The position numbers and the translations under genes are program-made. Shown in pieces: positions 35,953 through 46,657 of a stretch of DNA of 64,000 nucleotides (positions are counted from its first letter, which is position 1; each line of letters begins with the position of its first letter). The notes beneath the pieces are model-generated. The model did no database searches, was not told where the DNA came from, and worked only from the letters and a program-made list of their open reading frames with translations. The DNA comes from Arthrobacter echini (lineage in GTDB: Bacteria; Actinomycetota; Actinomycetes; Actinomycetales; Micrococcaceae). The stretch lies in contig NZ_SSWH01000009.1 in the NCBI RefSeq assembly GCF_004803505.1, forward strand, positions 1 to 64,000. The letters are read 5' to 3'.

Positions 35953-37509
35953 ATGCAGTGGTACATAGGCGCCATGGCGTTGTATGCGGCATTCCTGATC
36001 TGGACGAATGTCAAAAGCCTGAAGATGGCGGAATCAGCAAGTGATTTCACTGCCGGTGGTCACCGGATGGGGTTGCTCCTCGGAACCGGGACGACGACGG
36101 CCACCTGGGTGAGCGTGGCTTCGGTGCTGGGCATTCCCGCGTTCCTGTACAGCGACGGCGCGGCAGCGATCATCGGCTGGATGGCCGGGTGGATCTTCGG
36201 CGGCGCCCTGATTCCCATCGTCGGATACAAGATCCGACGACCAGCCAATCCTGCTCGAACGTTCCCTGAGTTCGTCCGTATGCGCTACGACATGTTCGCG
36301 AGGAGAAGTTTTCTCCAGGCGCTCATCGGCGTCGTCATGTTCATCGGCTACCTTTTTCTGGTCAACATCCAGGCAACCGGCTTCGGGATCGTCTTCTCGT
36401 CGATCACAGGTGTCGATTACAAGGTCGCCATCTTCGGCTTTCTCATCTTCATCGTGATCACGAACGTCGGCGGCTTCTGGTCCGTCGCAACCACCGACAC
36501 ACTGAACGCAGCCGTCATCGCGATCGGGTGCATCGCCGCCGCAGTCACGGTCCTCCTGTCCACTGGGGGTCTGGGGAACATCCTGGACACGCTGGCGGTG
36601 ACGACCGCTCCGATCAACGAGGGTGGTCCGGCGCTGGACCCGGGCGTTCTGCTCACCCCGACCGGGTCATTCGGTAGTGCAGCTCTGCTGTCGATCTTCA
36701 TCTCGAACTCACTCGGTACCCCGTCATCGCCGCACTGGGTTGCCAGGATGCTGGCTCCGATGAATGTCAAAGTCGCGGTCCTGCAGATCATGGCGAATGT
36801 CGTGGTGCTGCTCGTCATCTGGCTCCCGCTGATCGTCATGGGACTGGGGGCCAAGGCGTTGATCCCCAGCCTGCCGGAAGGAGTCGCGACGGACTATGTC
36901 ATCCCCTTGCTCCTGCAGGAGCACACGCCGGTCCTCGTGGCAGCTCTGACACTGGTTGCCATTTGCGCCGCGGCGGTCTCGACGGGCAACTCGATGCTGC
37001 TGACCTGCTCCACTTCGCTGTACTACGACGTCTACCTGAATTTGTTCGGTAGAACCGTCAGCGACAGGGCCCTCAAGAACTGGCTGCGATTCATTGTCTT
37101 CGTCGTCGCGGTGATAGCCGTGGTTCTCGCGATCGATCCGCTGTGGTTCCTGGCCATGGGATTCACCTACGTCTACGGAGGCTTCGGGGCGACGTTCTCG
37201 CTGACTGTTTTCCTCGGGCTGTACTGGAAGAGGATGAACAGGGCAGGCGCCTACGCGAGCATCATCGTCGGATTCGTCGCGTTCATCATCGCGACTGCTG
37301 CGGATGTGCCCGTTCCCTTCGTTGTAGCCGTATCGGCATCAGCTGTAGCCTGCCTGATCGCGGTCTACGCCACGAAACCGCCACCGCTCGAGTCATATGA
37401 GCCCTTCTTCGAGGCGGAGATCAGTGAATCGACGAAGGTGGCGGTCGAGCGTGTCCTGAAGTTGAACCCCGCACAACAATCTGAGGCTGTAGAGGTCAGA
37501 AGCGTCTGA
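35953..37509 (+). CDS. SSS-family sodium:solute symporter
   Basis: The protein has 518 residues and about thirteen membrane segments of the LeuT-fold SSS family, importing a small solute with Na+. GGHRMGLLLGTGTTTATW at the N-terminus is the substrate and sodium region, and SNSLGTPSSPHW and STGNSMLLTCSTSLYYD are typical of helices 6-8. The upstream SAM riboswitch and the 44-aa accessory gene suggest that methionine, or a methionine-related solute, is imported; this is inference. The start is the ATG at 35953 after GAAGGAG. Confidence 0.88.
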   Translation: MQWYIGAMALYAAFLIWTNVKSLKMAESASDFTAGGHRMGLLLGTGTTTATWVSVASVLGIPAFLYSDGAAAIIGWMAGWIFGGALIPIVGYKIRRPANPARTFPEFVRMRYDMFARRSFLQALIGVVMFIGYLFLVNIQATGFGIVFSSITGVDYKVAIFGFLIFIVITNVGGFWSVATTDTLNAAVIAIGCIAAAVTVLLSTGGLGNILDTLAVTTAPINEGGPALDPGVLLTPTGSFGSAALLSIFISNSLGTPSSPHWVARMLAPMNVKVAVLQIMANVVVLLVIWLPLIVMGLGAKALIPSLPEGVATDYVIPLLLQEHTPVLVAALTLVAICAAAVSTGNSMLLTCSTSLYYDVYLNLFGRTVSDRALKNWLRFIVFVVAVIAVVLAIDPLWFLAMGFTYVYGGFGATFSLTVFLGLYWKRMNRAGAYASIIVGFVAFIIATAADVPVPFVVAVSASAVACLIAVYATKPPPLESYEPFFEAEISESTKVAVERVLKLNPAQQSEAVEVRSV

Positions 37510-37619
37510 CCCGGCGGTGCTCCTTCTGCCGAAGGGGCACCGCCCGTCTTCCTGCCGTGGCGTAGCCGGGTGGTTCGGTCCCGGTCGCTCCTCGAGCACC
37601 GCAGTGACAGACTGCTCGT

Positions 37620-38852
37620 ATGGAGAACACGACGCGCGATCACGATCTCGTCATCTACGGAGCAACCGGATTCGTCGGGGAACTGATCACCGCATACGTC
37701 GCGGAACACGCCCCTGCCGGTCTGCGCGTCGGAATCGCAGGTCGATCGAGAAGCAAGCTCGAGGCCGTTCGGTCCCGTTTGCCGGAGGCTGCACGCGAGT
37801 GGCCCATCATCGAGGCGGACTCCGAGCACCCCGGTTCCCTCGCCGACCTCGCAGAGAGCACGCGGGTGCTCTTCACCACCGTGGGCCCGTACGTGAAGTA
37901 CGGGCTGCCCGTCGTCGAGGCGTGCGCCCGGGCCGGCACCCACTACGGCGATCTGACGGGCGAGGTGTCCTTCGTCCGTGAGGCCATCGACCGCTGCGAC
38001 GCCCTCGCCAGAGAGACCGGTGCCCGCATCGTGCACGCGTGCGGCTACGACTCCGTACCCTCGGATCTCGCGGTCCTCCTCCTCCACCAGGCTGCGGAGG
38101 CCGACGACGCCGGCCCTCTGACGGAGGTACAGCTCGTCGCGACGGCGAAGGGCGGCGTCAGCGGAGGCACGATCGACTCGATGCGGGGCCAACTCGACGG
38201 TGCACGCCTGGACCCTGCGCTGAAGTCACTGGCCGGCGACCCCTATGCCCTCAGCCCGGACCGCGCCGAGGAACCGGCCACGTCACAGCCCGCGGATTAC
38301 GGCCCCGTGAGTCGCTCGGCCAACGGCCTGTGGACGGCACCCTTCGTGATGGCCGCAGGCAATACCCGAATAGTGCGCCGGAGCAATGCCCTGCAGGGCT
38401 GGGCCTACGGCCGCTCGCTCCGGTACTCCGAAGCGATGGGTATCTCCCGCGGACCGGCAGGAGCCGTGGTCGCCGGCGTCGTTGCCGTGGGACTGAAGCT
38501 TTTCATGGGGGCCATGGCAGTCCCCGCGACGCGGCGCGTACTCGATCGCCTCCTCCCTGCTCCGGGCAAGGGTCCGAGTGTCCACGCGCAGAGCACAGGA
38601 TGGTTCCGCTCCACGGCGACTGCTCAGACCGGAAGAGGTCACCGCTACCAGGCCACCGCGAAGGGACCGGGAGATCCGGGCTATGCCGCGACCGCGGTGA
38701 TGGCAGGTGAAACCGCACTCGCCCTGGCGCTCGACGGCGACCGCCTCCCGGCCGTGAGCGGATCGCTGACGCCGGCCTCGGCGCTCGGCGACGTGCTCGT
38801 GGAACGGCTACGAGCTGCCGGCCACACCTACGAGGTCACCAGGCTCTCCTGA
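37620..38852 (+). CDS. Saccharopine-dehydrogenase-like / trans-acting enoyl reductase-family protein
   Basis: The protein has 410 residues. The N-terminal Rossmann motif is LVIYGATGFVGELITAYVA, and GIAGRSRSKLEAV and TVGPYVKYGLPVVEAC are signatures of the saccharopine-dehydrogenase superfamily. Relatives include mycobacterial trans-acting enoyl reductases of lipid synthesis. The best guess is an NADP-dependent reductase of unknown substrate. A hydrophobic helix at about 281-300 suggests membrane association. Confidence 0.75.
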   Translation: MENTTRDHDLVIYGATGFVGELITAYVAEHAPAGLRVGIAGRSRSKLEAVRSRLPEAAREWPIIEADSEHPGSLADLAESTRVLFTTVGPYVKYGLPVVEACARAGTHYGDLTGEVSFVREAIDRCDALARETGARIVHACGYDSVPSDLAVLLLHQAAEADDAGPLTEVQLVATAKGGVSGGTIDSMRGQLDGARLDPALKSLAGDPYALSPDRAEEPATSQPADYGPVSRSANGLWTAPFVMAAGNTRIVRRSNALQGWAYGRSLRYSEAMGISRGPAGAVVAGVVAVGLKLFMGAMAVPATRRVLDRLLPAPGKGPSVHAQSTGWFRSTATAQTGRGHRYQATAKGPGDPGYAATAVMAGETALALALDGDRLPAVSGSLTPASALGDVLVERLRAAGHTYEVTRLS

Positions 38853-38942
38853 GGATCCTCTGCCGGGACGAGTATCGACGAAGCCCTGAGCCTGTCCGCA
38901 TTCGTGGAGCAGGCCCTTCGCGCCTACCTGAAGGAGAACTGA
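38853..38942 (+). pseudogene. Possible ribbon-helix-helix gene remnant
   Basis: In the same frame as the preceding gene, directly after its stop, 29 codons run open to a TGA whose last base starts the next gene (TGATG). They read SIDEALSLSAFVEQALRAYL, like the C-terminal half of a CopG-type ribbon-helix-helix protein. There is no ATG or GTG before residue 17. It may be a decayed antitoxin or a chance frame. Confidence 0.3.
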
Positions 38943-39655
38943 TGCTCCGCGTCCGCCCGCTCGTGTACACCTCCGATCTGCCCAGCGCGAGCGCGTTCCT
39001 GCTCGCGCTGGGGCTCAGCCCCGCCGTCGACCCGGAACCGACCGACGCCTACGCGGTGTTCGACGCCGGGAGCGGTCGCGTCGCCCTCCAAGCCTGCGAG
39101 CCGGGGAGCGCCGAGGAGGGAACGACGTCGCTCGCCTTCGATGTCTCCGACGTGACCGAATTCGCGCGGCGTACCAGGGAGGCCGGGACTGCTGTTGAAC
39201 TGTCGCAGGAGGGACACGGGCTCGCGGCCCGCATCACGGCACCGGACGGGACGTCCTTCCTCGCCGATCCCGGTCCACGCGCGACGACGGCGGAGCCGAC
39301 CCCGCTCTCCGTCCTCGCCCTCTGGTACACGCCCGACCTCGAGTCCGCCGTGCGTGTCCTGAAGGACATCGGTGCCAGACCGCGCATCAGCTCTGATGCC
39401 GGCACGTGGCACGATTTCAGCGCGAAGAACGGCGGGCTGGTCGCCCTCCACGCCGGCGAACGCACCGGCCTGGAGTTGGCCTTCGAGTACGACGGCGATG
39501 TCCGGGCCTGCGTCGGCGGCCTCCTCACGGCCGGCGTCGAGCCCACCGTGATCGACGAGAGCTACGGCCGGTCCCTGCGCGTGCCTGCTCCCTGGGGCGC
39601 GGAGATCTGGATCAACGAGCGGCAGCGGGATCTGCACGGGTACACCGAGCACTGA
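38942..39655 (+). CDS. VOC-superfamily (glyoxalase-fold) protein
   Basis: The protein has 237 residues with two glyoxalase modules: PLVYTSDLPSASAFLLALGL at the N-terminus and LALWYTPDLESAVRVLKDIG at about 122-141. Metal ligands of enzymatic members are not obvious, as in many antibiotic-binding or unknown VOC proteins. The C-terminal PWGAEIWINERQRDLHGYTEH is typical of the actinobacterial family. AAGGAG lies eight bases before the ATG. Confidence 0.8.
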   Translation: MLRVRPLVYTSDLPSASAFLLALGLSPAVDPEPTDAYAVFDAGSGRVALQACEPGSAEEGTTSLAFDVSDVTEFARRTREAGTAVELSQEGHGLAARITAPDGTSFLADPGPRATTAEPTPLSVLALWYTPDLESAVRVLKDIGARPRISSDAGTWHDFSAKNGGLVALHAGERTGLELAFEYDGDVRACVGGLLTAGVEPTVIDESYGRSLRVPAPWGAEIWINERQRDLHGYTEH

Positions 39656-39741
39656 CGTCACGGGCTGCGCCGTATTCAGCCACGGGCCGAAGAGCCGCGC
39701 GTCGTCGACGGGCCGGAAGAGGTCTGCTATAGAACTAGGGT

Positions 39742-40281
39742 ATGAACGTACGCACCCCTGACCCCAATCCGGGCTGGCTCTCCGAAGAAGATCTGTACGA
39801 GGCCCGCCGCCGCCTGCCGATGGTGTACGTGGAGGCGATCCCCGTGCGCCTCGACGCCCTCGGGTACGTCGACGAGGTCGGTCTGCTCCTGCAGGCTAAT
39901 GAGCAGGGGGAGATGGTGCGCACCTTCGTATCGGGCCGCGTGATGTACCGGGAAACCATCCGTGCTGCGCTGCTGCGGCATCTCGAGAAGGATCTTGGGC
40001 CGCTGGCACTGCCTCAGCTGGCGCCGTCCCCCCTACCCTTCACCATCGCCGAGTACTTCCCGTCCCCCTCGGAGACCGGGCTGACGGACGACCGCCAGCA
40101 CGCCGTCGCGCTCGCCTATCTCATCCCCGTGACGGGTGAGTGCAATCCCCGCCAGGACGCTCTCGAACTGTCCTGGATGACGCCGTCGGAGGCGCTCAGC
40201 CCCACCATCCAGGCGGAGTTCTCCGGTGGACGCGCCGATCTCCTGCGCCAGGCACTGGCGCATGCCGGCTGGGCGCGGTAG
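39742..40281 (+). CDS. NUDIX-fold family protein
   Basis: The protein has 179 residues. YVEAIPVRLDALGYVDEVGLLLQ is the family N-terminal strand pattern, and SGRVMYRETIRAALLRHLEKDLG stands where the Nudix box would be. The box is degenerate: the G-x5-E-x7-R-E-x2-E-E pattern keeps E but lacks the paired EE. It is probably a divergent, possibly inactive Nudix domain as seen in Arthrobacter relatives. Confidence 0.7.
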   Translation: MNVRTPDPNPGWLSEEDLYEARRRLPMVYVEAIPVRLDALGYVDEVGLLLQANEQGEMVRTFVSGRVMYRETIRAALLRHLEKDLGPLALPQLAPSPLPFTIAEYFPSPSETGLTDDRQHAVALAYLIPVTGECNPRQDALELSWMTPSEALSPTIQAEFSGGRADLLRQALAHAGWAR

Positions 40282-40325
40282 GGGCGCCCGACGCCGGCAG
40301 CCGGCCGCGTGTCGTACGGTGAGAG

Positions 40326-41231
40326 ATGAGCGGCGCGCCGAAGAGCGCTGAATCAGGAGAGGATCGATTGGCGGACAGGGACACGACAGGACTGCGCGCG
40401 CTTCCCGCGGACCGGCTGGCGGTGGGGGACGTCCTCGCGCTTCCCCGGAATGCAGGGACCGCCTCGGTCACCGCGGTAAGGATCGAGAACGACGACTTCG
40501 GGGTTGCGGCGCTCGTCGTCGCCACGCTCGCGGACGGGCGCCGCATCTCCATCGCGGCCGGATCCGTGATCTACGTCGAATCCGCTGAGGCGGAGCTCGA
40601 GGCGTCAGCGGTCGCAGCCGACGAGGGCTCGCCCGAAGCGCTCGTGGCCCGGATCGCCCAGACCTACCCGGGCAACGCCGCCCTGCAGGAGATCGCGGGG
40701 CGACTGGCGAAGGGCATCAATCTCAAGGCCGGCAGCAATCTCCAGGACCTGCACCAGTTCGCCACCGCGCTGCTGGTCGACGAGGGCGATACGGCTGCCG
40801 CCCTCAGCATCGCCGATCTGCTGGCCGCCCAGCCCTTCGACGGCAACTTCGGGCGGTGGAAGTGGATCGAGGGCGGTCTTGCGATCGCGGCGTACCTCAC
40901 CCGGCACGACGACGACCGCTCGGCGGCGTACTCCGCGGCCATCCTCGCGGCCGACGCCGCAGAGACGGACCCGCTGCGCGCGAAGACCGCGGCACTGTAC
41001 CGCCAGCGCCAGCTCAACGAGCCGAATGTGTACGACCCGGAGATCCTGCGCGCCTCCGCTGCCGGTCAGCACGACGTCGAGCGCGACTGGCGCGTCCTGC
41101 GCATCGGCGTCCTGCTGTATCTGCGGGCGCACGGAGGTTCGGAAACTCTGAGCCGGGAGGTGCTCGAGCGGCGCATCGCCGCGGAGCTCGCCGCCGTCAG
41201 TGCCCTGGACGCCCAGCTGGAGCAGAGCTGA
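40326..41231 (+). CDS. Uncharacterised cytoplasmic protein
   Basis: The protein has 301 residues. The N-terminal part (to about 100) looks beta-rich (VGDVLALPRNAGTASVTAVR). The rest is Ala-rich helical, possibly repeat-like (AAALSIADLLAAQPFDGNFG, RWKWIEGGLAIAAYLTRHDD). It has no signal peptide or membrane segment. I do not recognise it. It lies 39 bases upstream of tgt and may be cotranscribed with it. Confidence 0.6.
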   Translation: MSGAPKSAESGEDRLADRDTTGLRALPADRLAVGDVLALPRNAGTASVTAVRIENDDFGVAALVVATLADGRRISIAAGSVIYVESAEAELEASAVAADEGSPEALVARIAQTYPGNAALQEIAGRLAKGINLKAGSNLQDLHQFATALLVDEGDTAAALSIADLLAAQPFDGNFGRWKWIEGGLAIAAYLTRHDDDRSAAYSAAILAADAAETDPLRAKTAALYRQRQLNEPNVYDPEILRASAAGQHDVERDWRVLRIGVLLYLRAHGGSETLSREVLERRIAAELAAVSALDAQLEQS

Positions 41232-42536
<1,305 letters not shown>

Positions 42537-42688
42537 CGGGGCCTGCCGCTGGTGAGCCAACGTCGGCCGGGTTGTCCCTGCCGCGACCTACTCTCCCTGC
42601 TCCTGGCACTGCACGTGCCACTGCACCCGAGCGGCTTCTTCGCGGAATCGGGTGGCCGCGCCGGACTCTGGTCGGGCAGACTAGGAGG

Positions 42689-43513
42689 ATGTCCAACACC
42701 CAGTCATCCGCGCCTCCCGTCACCCTGACCATCGCCGGATCTGAGGCCACCGGCGGCGCCGGAGCCCAGGCCGATCTGCGCACCTTCCAGGAACTCGGTG
42801 TCTACGGCATCACGGCGCTGACCTGCATCGTCTCGTTCGATCCGGCGAACGAGTGGCAGCACCGCTTCGTGCCGGTAGATCAGCAGGTCATCGCCGATCA
42901 GCTCGAGGCCATCCAGACCACCTACCCGCTCACCACGGTCAAGCTCGGCATGCTCGGCACCCCCGCCACCATCGACACCGTGGCCACGTCGCTCAAGAGT
43001 CAGGAATGGGACAACGTGGTCCTCGACCCGGTACTGATCTGCAAGGGACAGGAGCCCGGTGCCGCGCTCGACACCGACCAGGCGCTCACGGCGAAGATCC
43101 TGCCGCTGGCGACCTTCGTCACGCCCAATCATTTCGAGGCGGAGTCGCTCTCGGGCATCAGCATCAGGACCCTCGAGGACCTGAAGGAGGCGGCGCGCAT
43201 CATCCACCGCAAGAGCGGCGCCGTCGTCCTCGCCAAGGGCGGCGTACGCATCGAGGGCCCGGACGCCGTCGACGTCTACTTCGACGGCGAGACCCTCGAG
43301 GTGCTGTCCACCCCGAAGATCGGCGACGTCGCCGTCAGCGGCGCCGGCTGCACCCTGGCCGCCGCGGTCGCCGCGGAGCTGGCGAAGGGCGCCACGCCGC
43401 TCGACGCCGCACGCACGGCGAAGGAGTTCGTCACCGAGGGCATCCGGAACCGCGTCACCTCGAACGCACCGTTCGACGCCGTCCGCCAGGGCGGGGCACG
43501 CTCCTCGGACTGA
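42689..43513 (+). CDS. Pyridoxal / hydroxymethylpyrimidine kinase family protein
   Basis: The protein has 274 residues in the ribokinase-like PdxK/ThiD family. It begins PPVTLTIAGSEATGGAGAQA, the substrate site. VSGAGCTLAAAVAAELAKG is the anion-hole and catalytic motif with a GAGC in place of the usual GTGD. That substitution (Cys instead of the catalytic Asp) matches pyridoxal kinases of the PdxK2/ThiD2 type rather than classical ThiD. It phosphorylates pyridoxine, pyridoxal or HMP. GGAGG sits directly before the ATG, so the start is slightly uncertain. Confidence 0.8.
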   Translation: MSNTQSSAPPVTLTIAGSEATGGAGAQADLRTFQELGVYGITALTCIVSFDPANEWQHRFVPVDQQVIADQLEAIQTTYPLTTVKLGMLGTPATIDTVATSLKSQEWDNVVLDPVLICKGQEPGAALDTDQALTAKILPLATFVTPNHFEAESLSGISIRTLEDLKEAARIIHRKSGAVVLAKGGVRIEGPDAVDVYFDGETLEVLSTPKIGDVAVSGAGCTLAAAVAAELAKGATPLDAARTAKEFVTEGIRNRVTSNAPFDAVRQGGARSSD

Positions 43514-43631
43514 CACGGGCGGGCAACGGCGTCGGTCGGCGTCGTCCCCCGGGTTGCGGCTGCTGTGCCGGCCGACGCGCTACCGGTCGGCGTCGTTGTT
43601 CACCGCTCGGAAAGGCGGCGCCTGAGATAAT

Positions 43632-45113
43632 TTAGCCCGAGTGCGCCGCCAGGAACGCGTACACCTCGGTCTCGTCGACGCCCGGGAAGGCGCCCGGCGG
43701 CATGGCTGCGAGCAGGTGCGAGTGGGCGCGGGCACTCGGCCAGGCGTGTCCGGCCCATTCCCGTGCCAGCTCCGACGGCGGGCGTCGGCAGCAGGACTCG
43801 TCCGGGCAGGAGGACTTCCCGCGGATGTCCGTGTCCCGCCCGCGGAACCACTTCACCTGCGCGTACGGCACCCCGATGCTGAGCGAGAACTCGCCGCTGG
43901 CGGCCCGCTCGGTCCGGGCCGTGCACCAGTAGGTGCCGCTCGGGGTATCGGTGTACTGGTTGTAGGCCCTGAACTTGTCCGGCACGTCGAACACCACGCG
44001 CGAGGTCCAGCGACGGCACGACGGCTGTCCCTCGATGGCGCCGGTGTGGTCCTGCGGGAACGTGACGCCGTCGTTCTCGTAGGCCTTGTAGATGATCCCG
44101 CTCTTGTGGGTCTTCTGGAAGTGCGTGCGGATATCCAGGTGCTCGGTGGCCAGATTCGTGAAGCGGTGCGCGGCGGTCTCGTAGGAGACGGCAAAGGTGT
44201 CGCGGATGTCCTCCACGGCGATCTCCTTCGCGGCCTTGGCGCGCCGGAGGTAGTCCACGGCCGGCTTCTCAGGCAGCAGGAGTGCCGCGGCGAAGTAGTT
44301 GGTGGCCACGCGCTGCCGGAGGAAGTCGCCGTAGCTCACCGGCGTGTCGTGCCCCAGCACGTAGTGACCGAGGGCCTGCAGCAGCACCGACCGTGGATCG
44401 TGATCGGAGCGCTGGGACTGGGTGAGATAGATCCGGCGATTCTTCAGATCCGTGACCGACCGGGTGGAGTGCGGCAGATCGTTCACGTGGTGCAGCGAGA
44501 ACCCGAGGTGCGCGGCCATGTCGGCGATCAGATGCTGTGACACGGGCCCGGCGCTGTACCCGACGGCGTCGAGCACCGACTGCGCCTGGGCCTCGATCTC
44601 CGGGAAGTAGTTGTTGCGCTCCCGCATCTCACGGCGCAGTTCCGCGTTGGCCCGCCGCGCCTCCTCCGGAGTGGCCACCTGCTCGTTCAGCCGGCGCTCG
44701 AGCTCACCCTGCAACCCGACGAGCGATTCCAGCACCTCCATCGGCAGCCTCGACGAGAGCCTGACCTTCGGCAGACCGAGCGATTCGTACAGCGGACCGC
44801 GCTGCGCCCGTTCCAGCTCGATCTCCAGGGCGGCACGGCGCGACGGCGGTTCCGCACCGAGCAGCTCGGCGAGCGGGACGCCGAGCGCTCCGGCAAGACC
44901 CTGCAGCAGACCGAGCTTCGGTTCCCGTTTGCCGTTCTCGATGAGTGAGAGCTGGGACGCGACAGTCCCGACGGCGGCGCCCAGGTCGTCGAGCGTCATC
45001 CCCTTCGCCTTCCGCAGGTGACGCACGCGTCGTCCCAGACTCAGCAGGTCCAGTGGGGTGTCCTGAGCCGGAGGCGAAGCGGCAGGTGTCCGGTTCCAGG
45101 CGGGAGTCGTCAT
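43632..45113 (-). CDS. ramB: RamB-like XRE-family regulator of acetate metabolism
   Basis: The protein has 493 residues. An N-terminal XRE helix-turn-helix ([34 protein letters not shown]) is followed by an IrrE/ImmA-like DUF955 domain, and the C-terminal part has a DUF2083-type Cys region ([10 protein letters not shown]). RamB of corynebacteria and mycobacteria represses or tunes glyoxylate genes in response to carbon source. Here the gene is divergent from aceA with a 119-base shared regulatory region. Three Cys residues near the end may form a redox or metal site. Confidence 0.85.
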   Translation of the reverse strand: MTTPAWNRTPAASPPAQDTPLDLLSLGRRVRHLRKAKGMTLDDLGAAVGTVASQLSLIENGKREPKLGLLQGLAGALGVPLAELLGAEPPSRRAALEIELERAQRGPLYESLGLPKVRLSSRLPMEVLESLVGLQGELERRLNEQVATPEEARRANAELRREMRERNNYFPEIEAQAQSVLDAVGYSAGPVSQHLIADMAAHLGFSLHHVNDLPHSTRSVTDLKNRRIYLTQSQRSDHDPRSVLLQALGHYVLGHDTPVSYGDFLRQRVATNYFAAALLLPEKPAVDYLRRAKAAKEIAVEDIRDTFAVSYETAAHRFTNLATEHLDIRTHFQKTHKSGIIYKAYENDGVTFPQDHTGAIEGQPSCRRWTSRVVFDVPDKFRAYNQYTDTPSGTYWCTARTERAASGEFSLSIGVPYAQVKWFRGRDTDIRGKSSCPDESCCRRPPSELAREWAGHAWPSARAHSHLLAAMPPGAFPGVDETEVYAFLAAHSG

Positions 45114-45144
45114 TTCTTGACGATAGACGAAGAAGTGCGTTTCT

Positions 45145-45165
45145 TTCCAGCATTTCGCTCTGGAA
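45145..45165. promoter_or_regulatory. Inverted repeat between ramB and aceA
   Basis: TTCCAG at 45145-45150 and CTGGAA at 45160-45165 form a perfect dyad with a nine-base gap in the divergent promoter region. A regulator such as RamB could bind there, although the known corynebacterial RamB site is A/T-rich and different. Function is inference. Confidence 0.4.
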
Positions 45166-45232
45166 GGCGGTGGAAAAGCAATGGAGCGTTGATTCCACAC
45201 CACTCGCAGCATCCGTCACGAAGGAGACAGCC

Positions 45233-46564
45233 ATGACCCACGAACCGAACACCCCCTCCACCGGTGATCAGCAGGAGCAGCTCACGGCTGCAGCCCGCGA
45301 GCTGGAGCTCGAATGGTCGGCCGATCCACGCTGGGACGGCGTGGCACGCGACTACTCGGCAGCCGACGTCGTCCGCCTGCGCGGCAGTGTCCAGGAGGAG
45401 CACACCCTCGCCCGGCGGGGAGCGGAGAAGCTGTGGAACCAGCTGACCGACGAGGCGGGATCCGGCGGCTACACGAACGCCCTCGGCGCCCTCACCGGCA
45501 ACCAGGCCGTACAGCAGGTCAAGGCCGGACTGCGGGCCATCTACCTCTCCGGCTGGCAGGTGGCCGCGGATGCGAACAACGCCGGGCACACCTACCCGGA
45601 CCAGTCGCTGTATCCCGCGAACTCGGTACCCACCGTGGTACGCCGGATCAACAACGCGCTGCTGCGTGCCGACCAGATCGAGTGGGCGGAGGGTACGTCC
45701 ACGGTCCAGGACTGGCTCGTCCCGATCGTCGCCGACGCCGAGGCGGGCTTCGGCGGACCGCTGAACGCCTACGAGCTGATGAAGTCGATGATCCAGGCGG
45801 GGGCCGCCGGCGTCCACTGGGAGGATCAGCTCGCCTCGGAGAAGAAGTGCGGGCACCTCGGCGGCAAGGTGCTGATCCCGACGCAGCAGCACGTGCGCAC
45901 GCTCAACGCGGCCCGGCTCGCGGCCGACGTCGCCGGGACGCCGTCGGTGATCGTTGCCCGCACCGACGCCGAGGCAGCGACGCTGATCACCTCCGACGTC
46001 GACGAGCGTGACCAGCCCTTCGTCACCGGCGAGCGCACGCCTGAAGGCTTCTACCACGTGCGCAACGGCCTCGAGGCCTGCATCGCCCGTGGCAGGGCCT
46101 ACGCCCCCTACGCTGATCTGCTCTGGATGGAGACCGGCACCCCCGATCTCGACCTCGCCCGCAGGTTCGCCGAAGGCATCAAGTCGGAGTTCCCCGACCA
46201 GATGCTCGCCTACAACTGCTCGCCGTCGTTCAACTGGCGCAAGCACCTCGATGACGCCACGATCGCCACGTTCCAGCGCGAGCTCGGTGCCATGGGCTTC
46301 ACGTTCCAGTTCATCACCCTCGCCGGCTTCCACGCGCTCAACTACTCCATGTTCGATCTGGCCCACGGCTACGCCCGGGACGGCATGAGCGCCTACGTGG
46401 ACCTGCAGGAGCGCGAGTTCGCCGCCGAGGACCGCGGCTACACCGCCACGCGGCACCAGCGCGAGGTCGGCACCGGCTACTTCGACCAGGTGGCCACGGC
46501 GCTCAATCCCGCCGGCAGCACGCTCGCCCTCGCCGGGTCCACCGAGACCCAGCAGTTCCACTAG
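45233..46564 (+). CDS. aceA: Isocitrate lyase
   Basis: The protein has 443 residues. It splits isocitrate to succinate and glyoxylate, the first step of the glyoxylate shunt. The catalytic KKCGH motif puts the active Cys at 206, and [24 protein letters not shown] residues and YNCSPSFNW are family signatures. GAAGGAGA precedes the ATG. It is divergent from the ramB-like regulator and 93 bases before aceB, with a strong stem-loop between. Confidence 0.95.
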   Translation: MTHEPNTPSTGDQQEQLTAAARELELEWSADPRWDGVARDYSAADVVRLRGSVQEEHTLARRGAEKLWNQLTDEAGSGGYTNALGALTGNQAVQQVKAGLRAIYLSGWQVAADANNAGHTYPDQSLYPANSVPTVVRRINNALLRADQIEWAEGTSTVQDWLVPIVADAEAGFGGPLNAYELMKSMIQAGAAGVHWEDQLASEKKCGHLGGKVLIPTQQHVRTLNAARLAADVAGTPSVIVARTDAEAATLITSDVDERDQPFVTGERTPEGFYHVRNGLEACIARGRAYAPYADLLWMETGTPDLDLARRFAEGIKSEFPDQMLAYNCSPSFNWRKHLDDATIATFQRELGAMGFTFQFITLAGFHALNYSMFDLAHGYARDGMSAYVDLQEREFAAEDRGYTATRHQREVGTGYFDQVATALNPAGSTLALAGSTETQQFH

Positions 46565-46572
46565 ATCCTTCC

Positions 46573-46634
46573 CGCCGAGATGGCGGATATGACCGCGCGG
46601 CACCTCGTGACCGGTCATATCTGCCATCTCGGCG
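46573..46634. repeat. 22-bp stem-loop between aceA and aceB
   Basis: CGCCGAGATGGCGGATATGACC-type arm at 46573-46594 pairs with 46613-46634. The only mismatch is one base that becomes a G:U pair in RNA. The loop is 18 bases. There is no T-run, so it is not a classical terminator. It may separate or balance aceA and aceB expression, or protect the aceA mRNA end. Confidence 0.75.
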
Positions 46635-46657
46635 GCCCCTACCTCAAGGAGCACACC

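Noticed and set aside
42600-42625. TGGCAC/GTGCCA hairpin after tgt, or a TPP riboswitch before the kinase
   Set aside because: The hairpin is too short to call, and none of the conserved TPP-element blocks are present before 42689.
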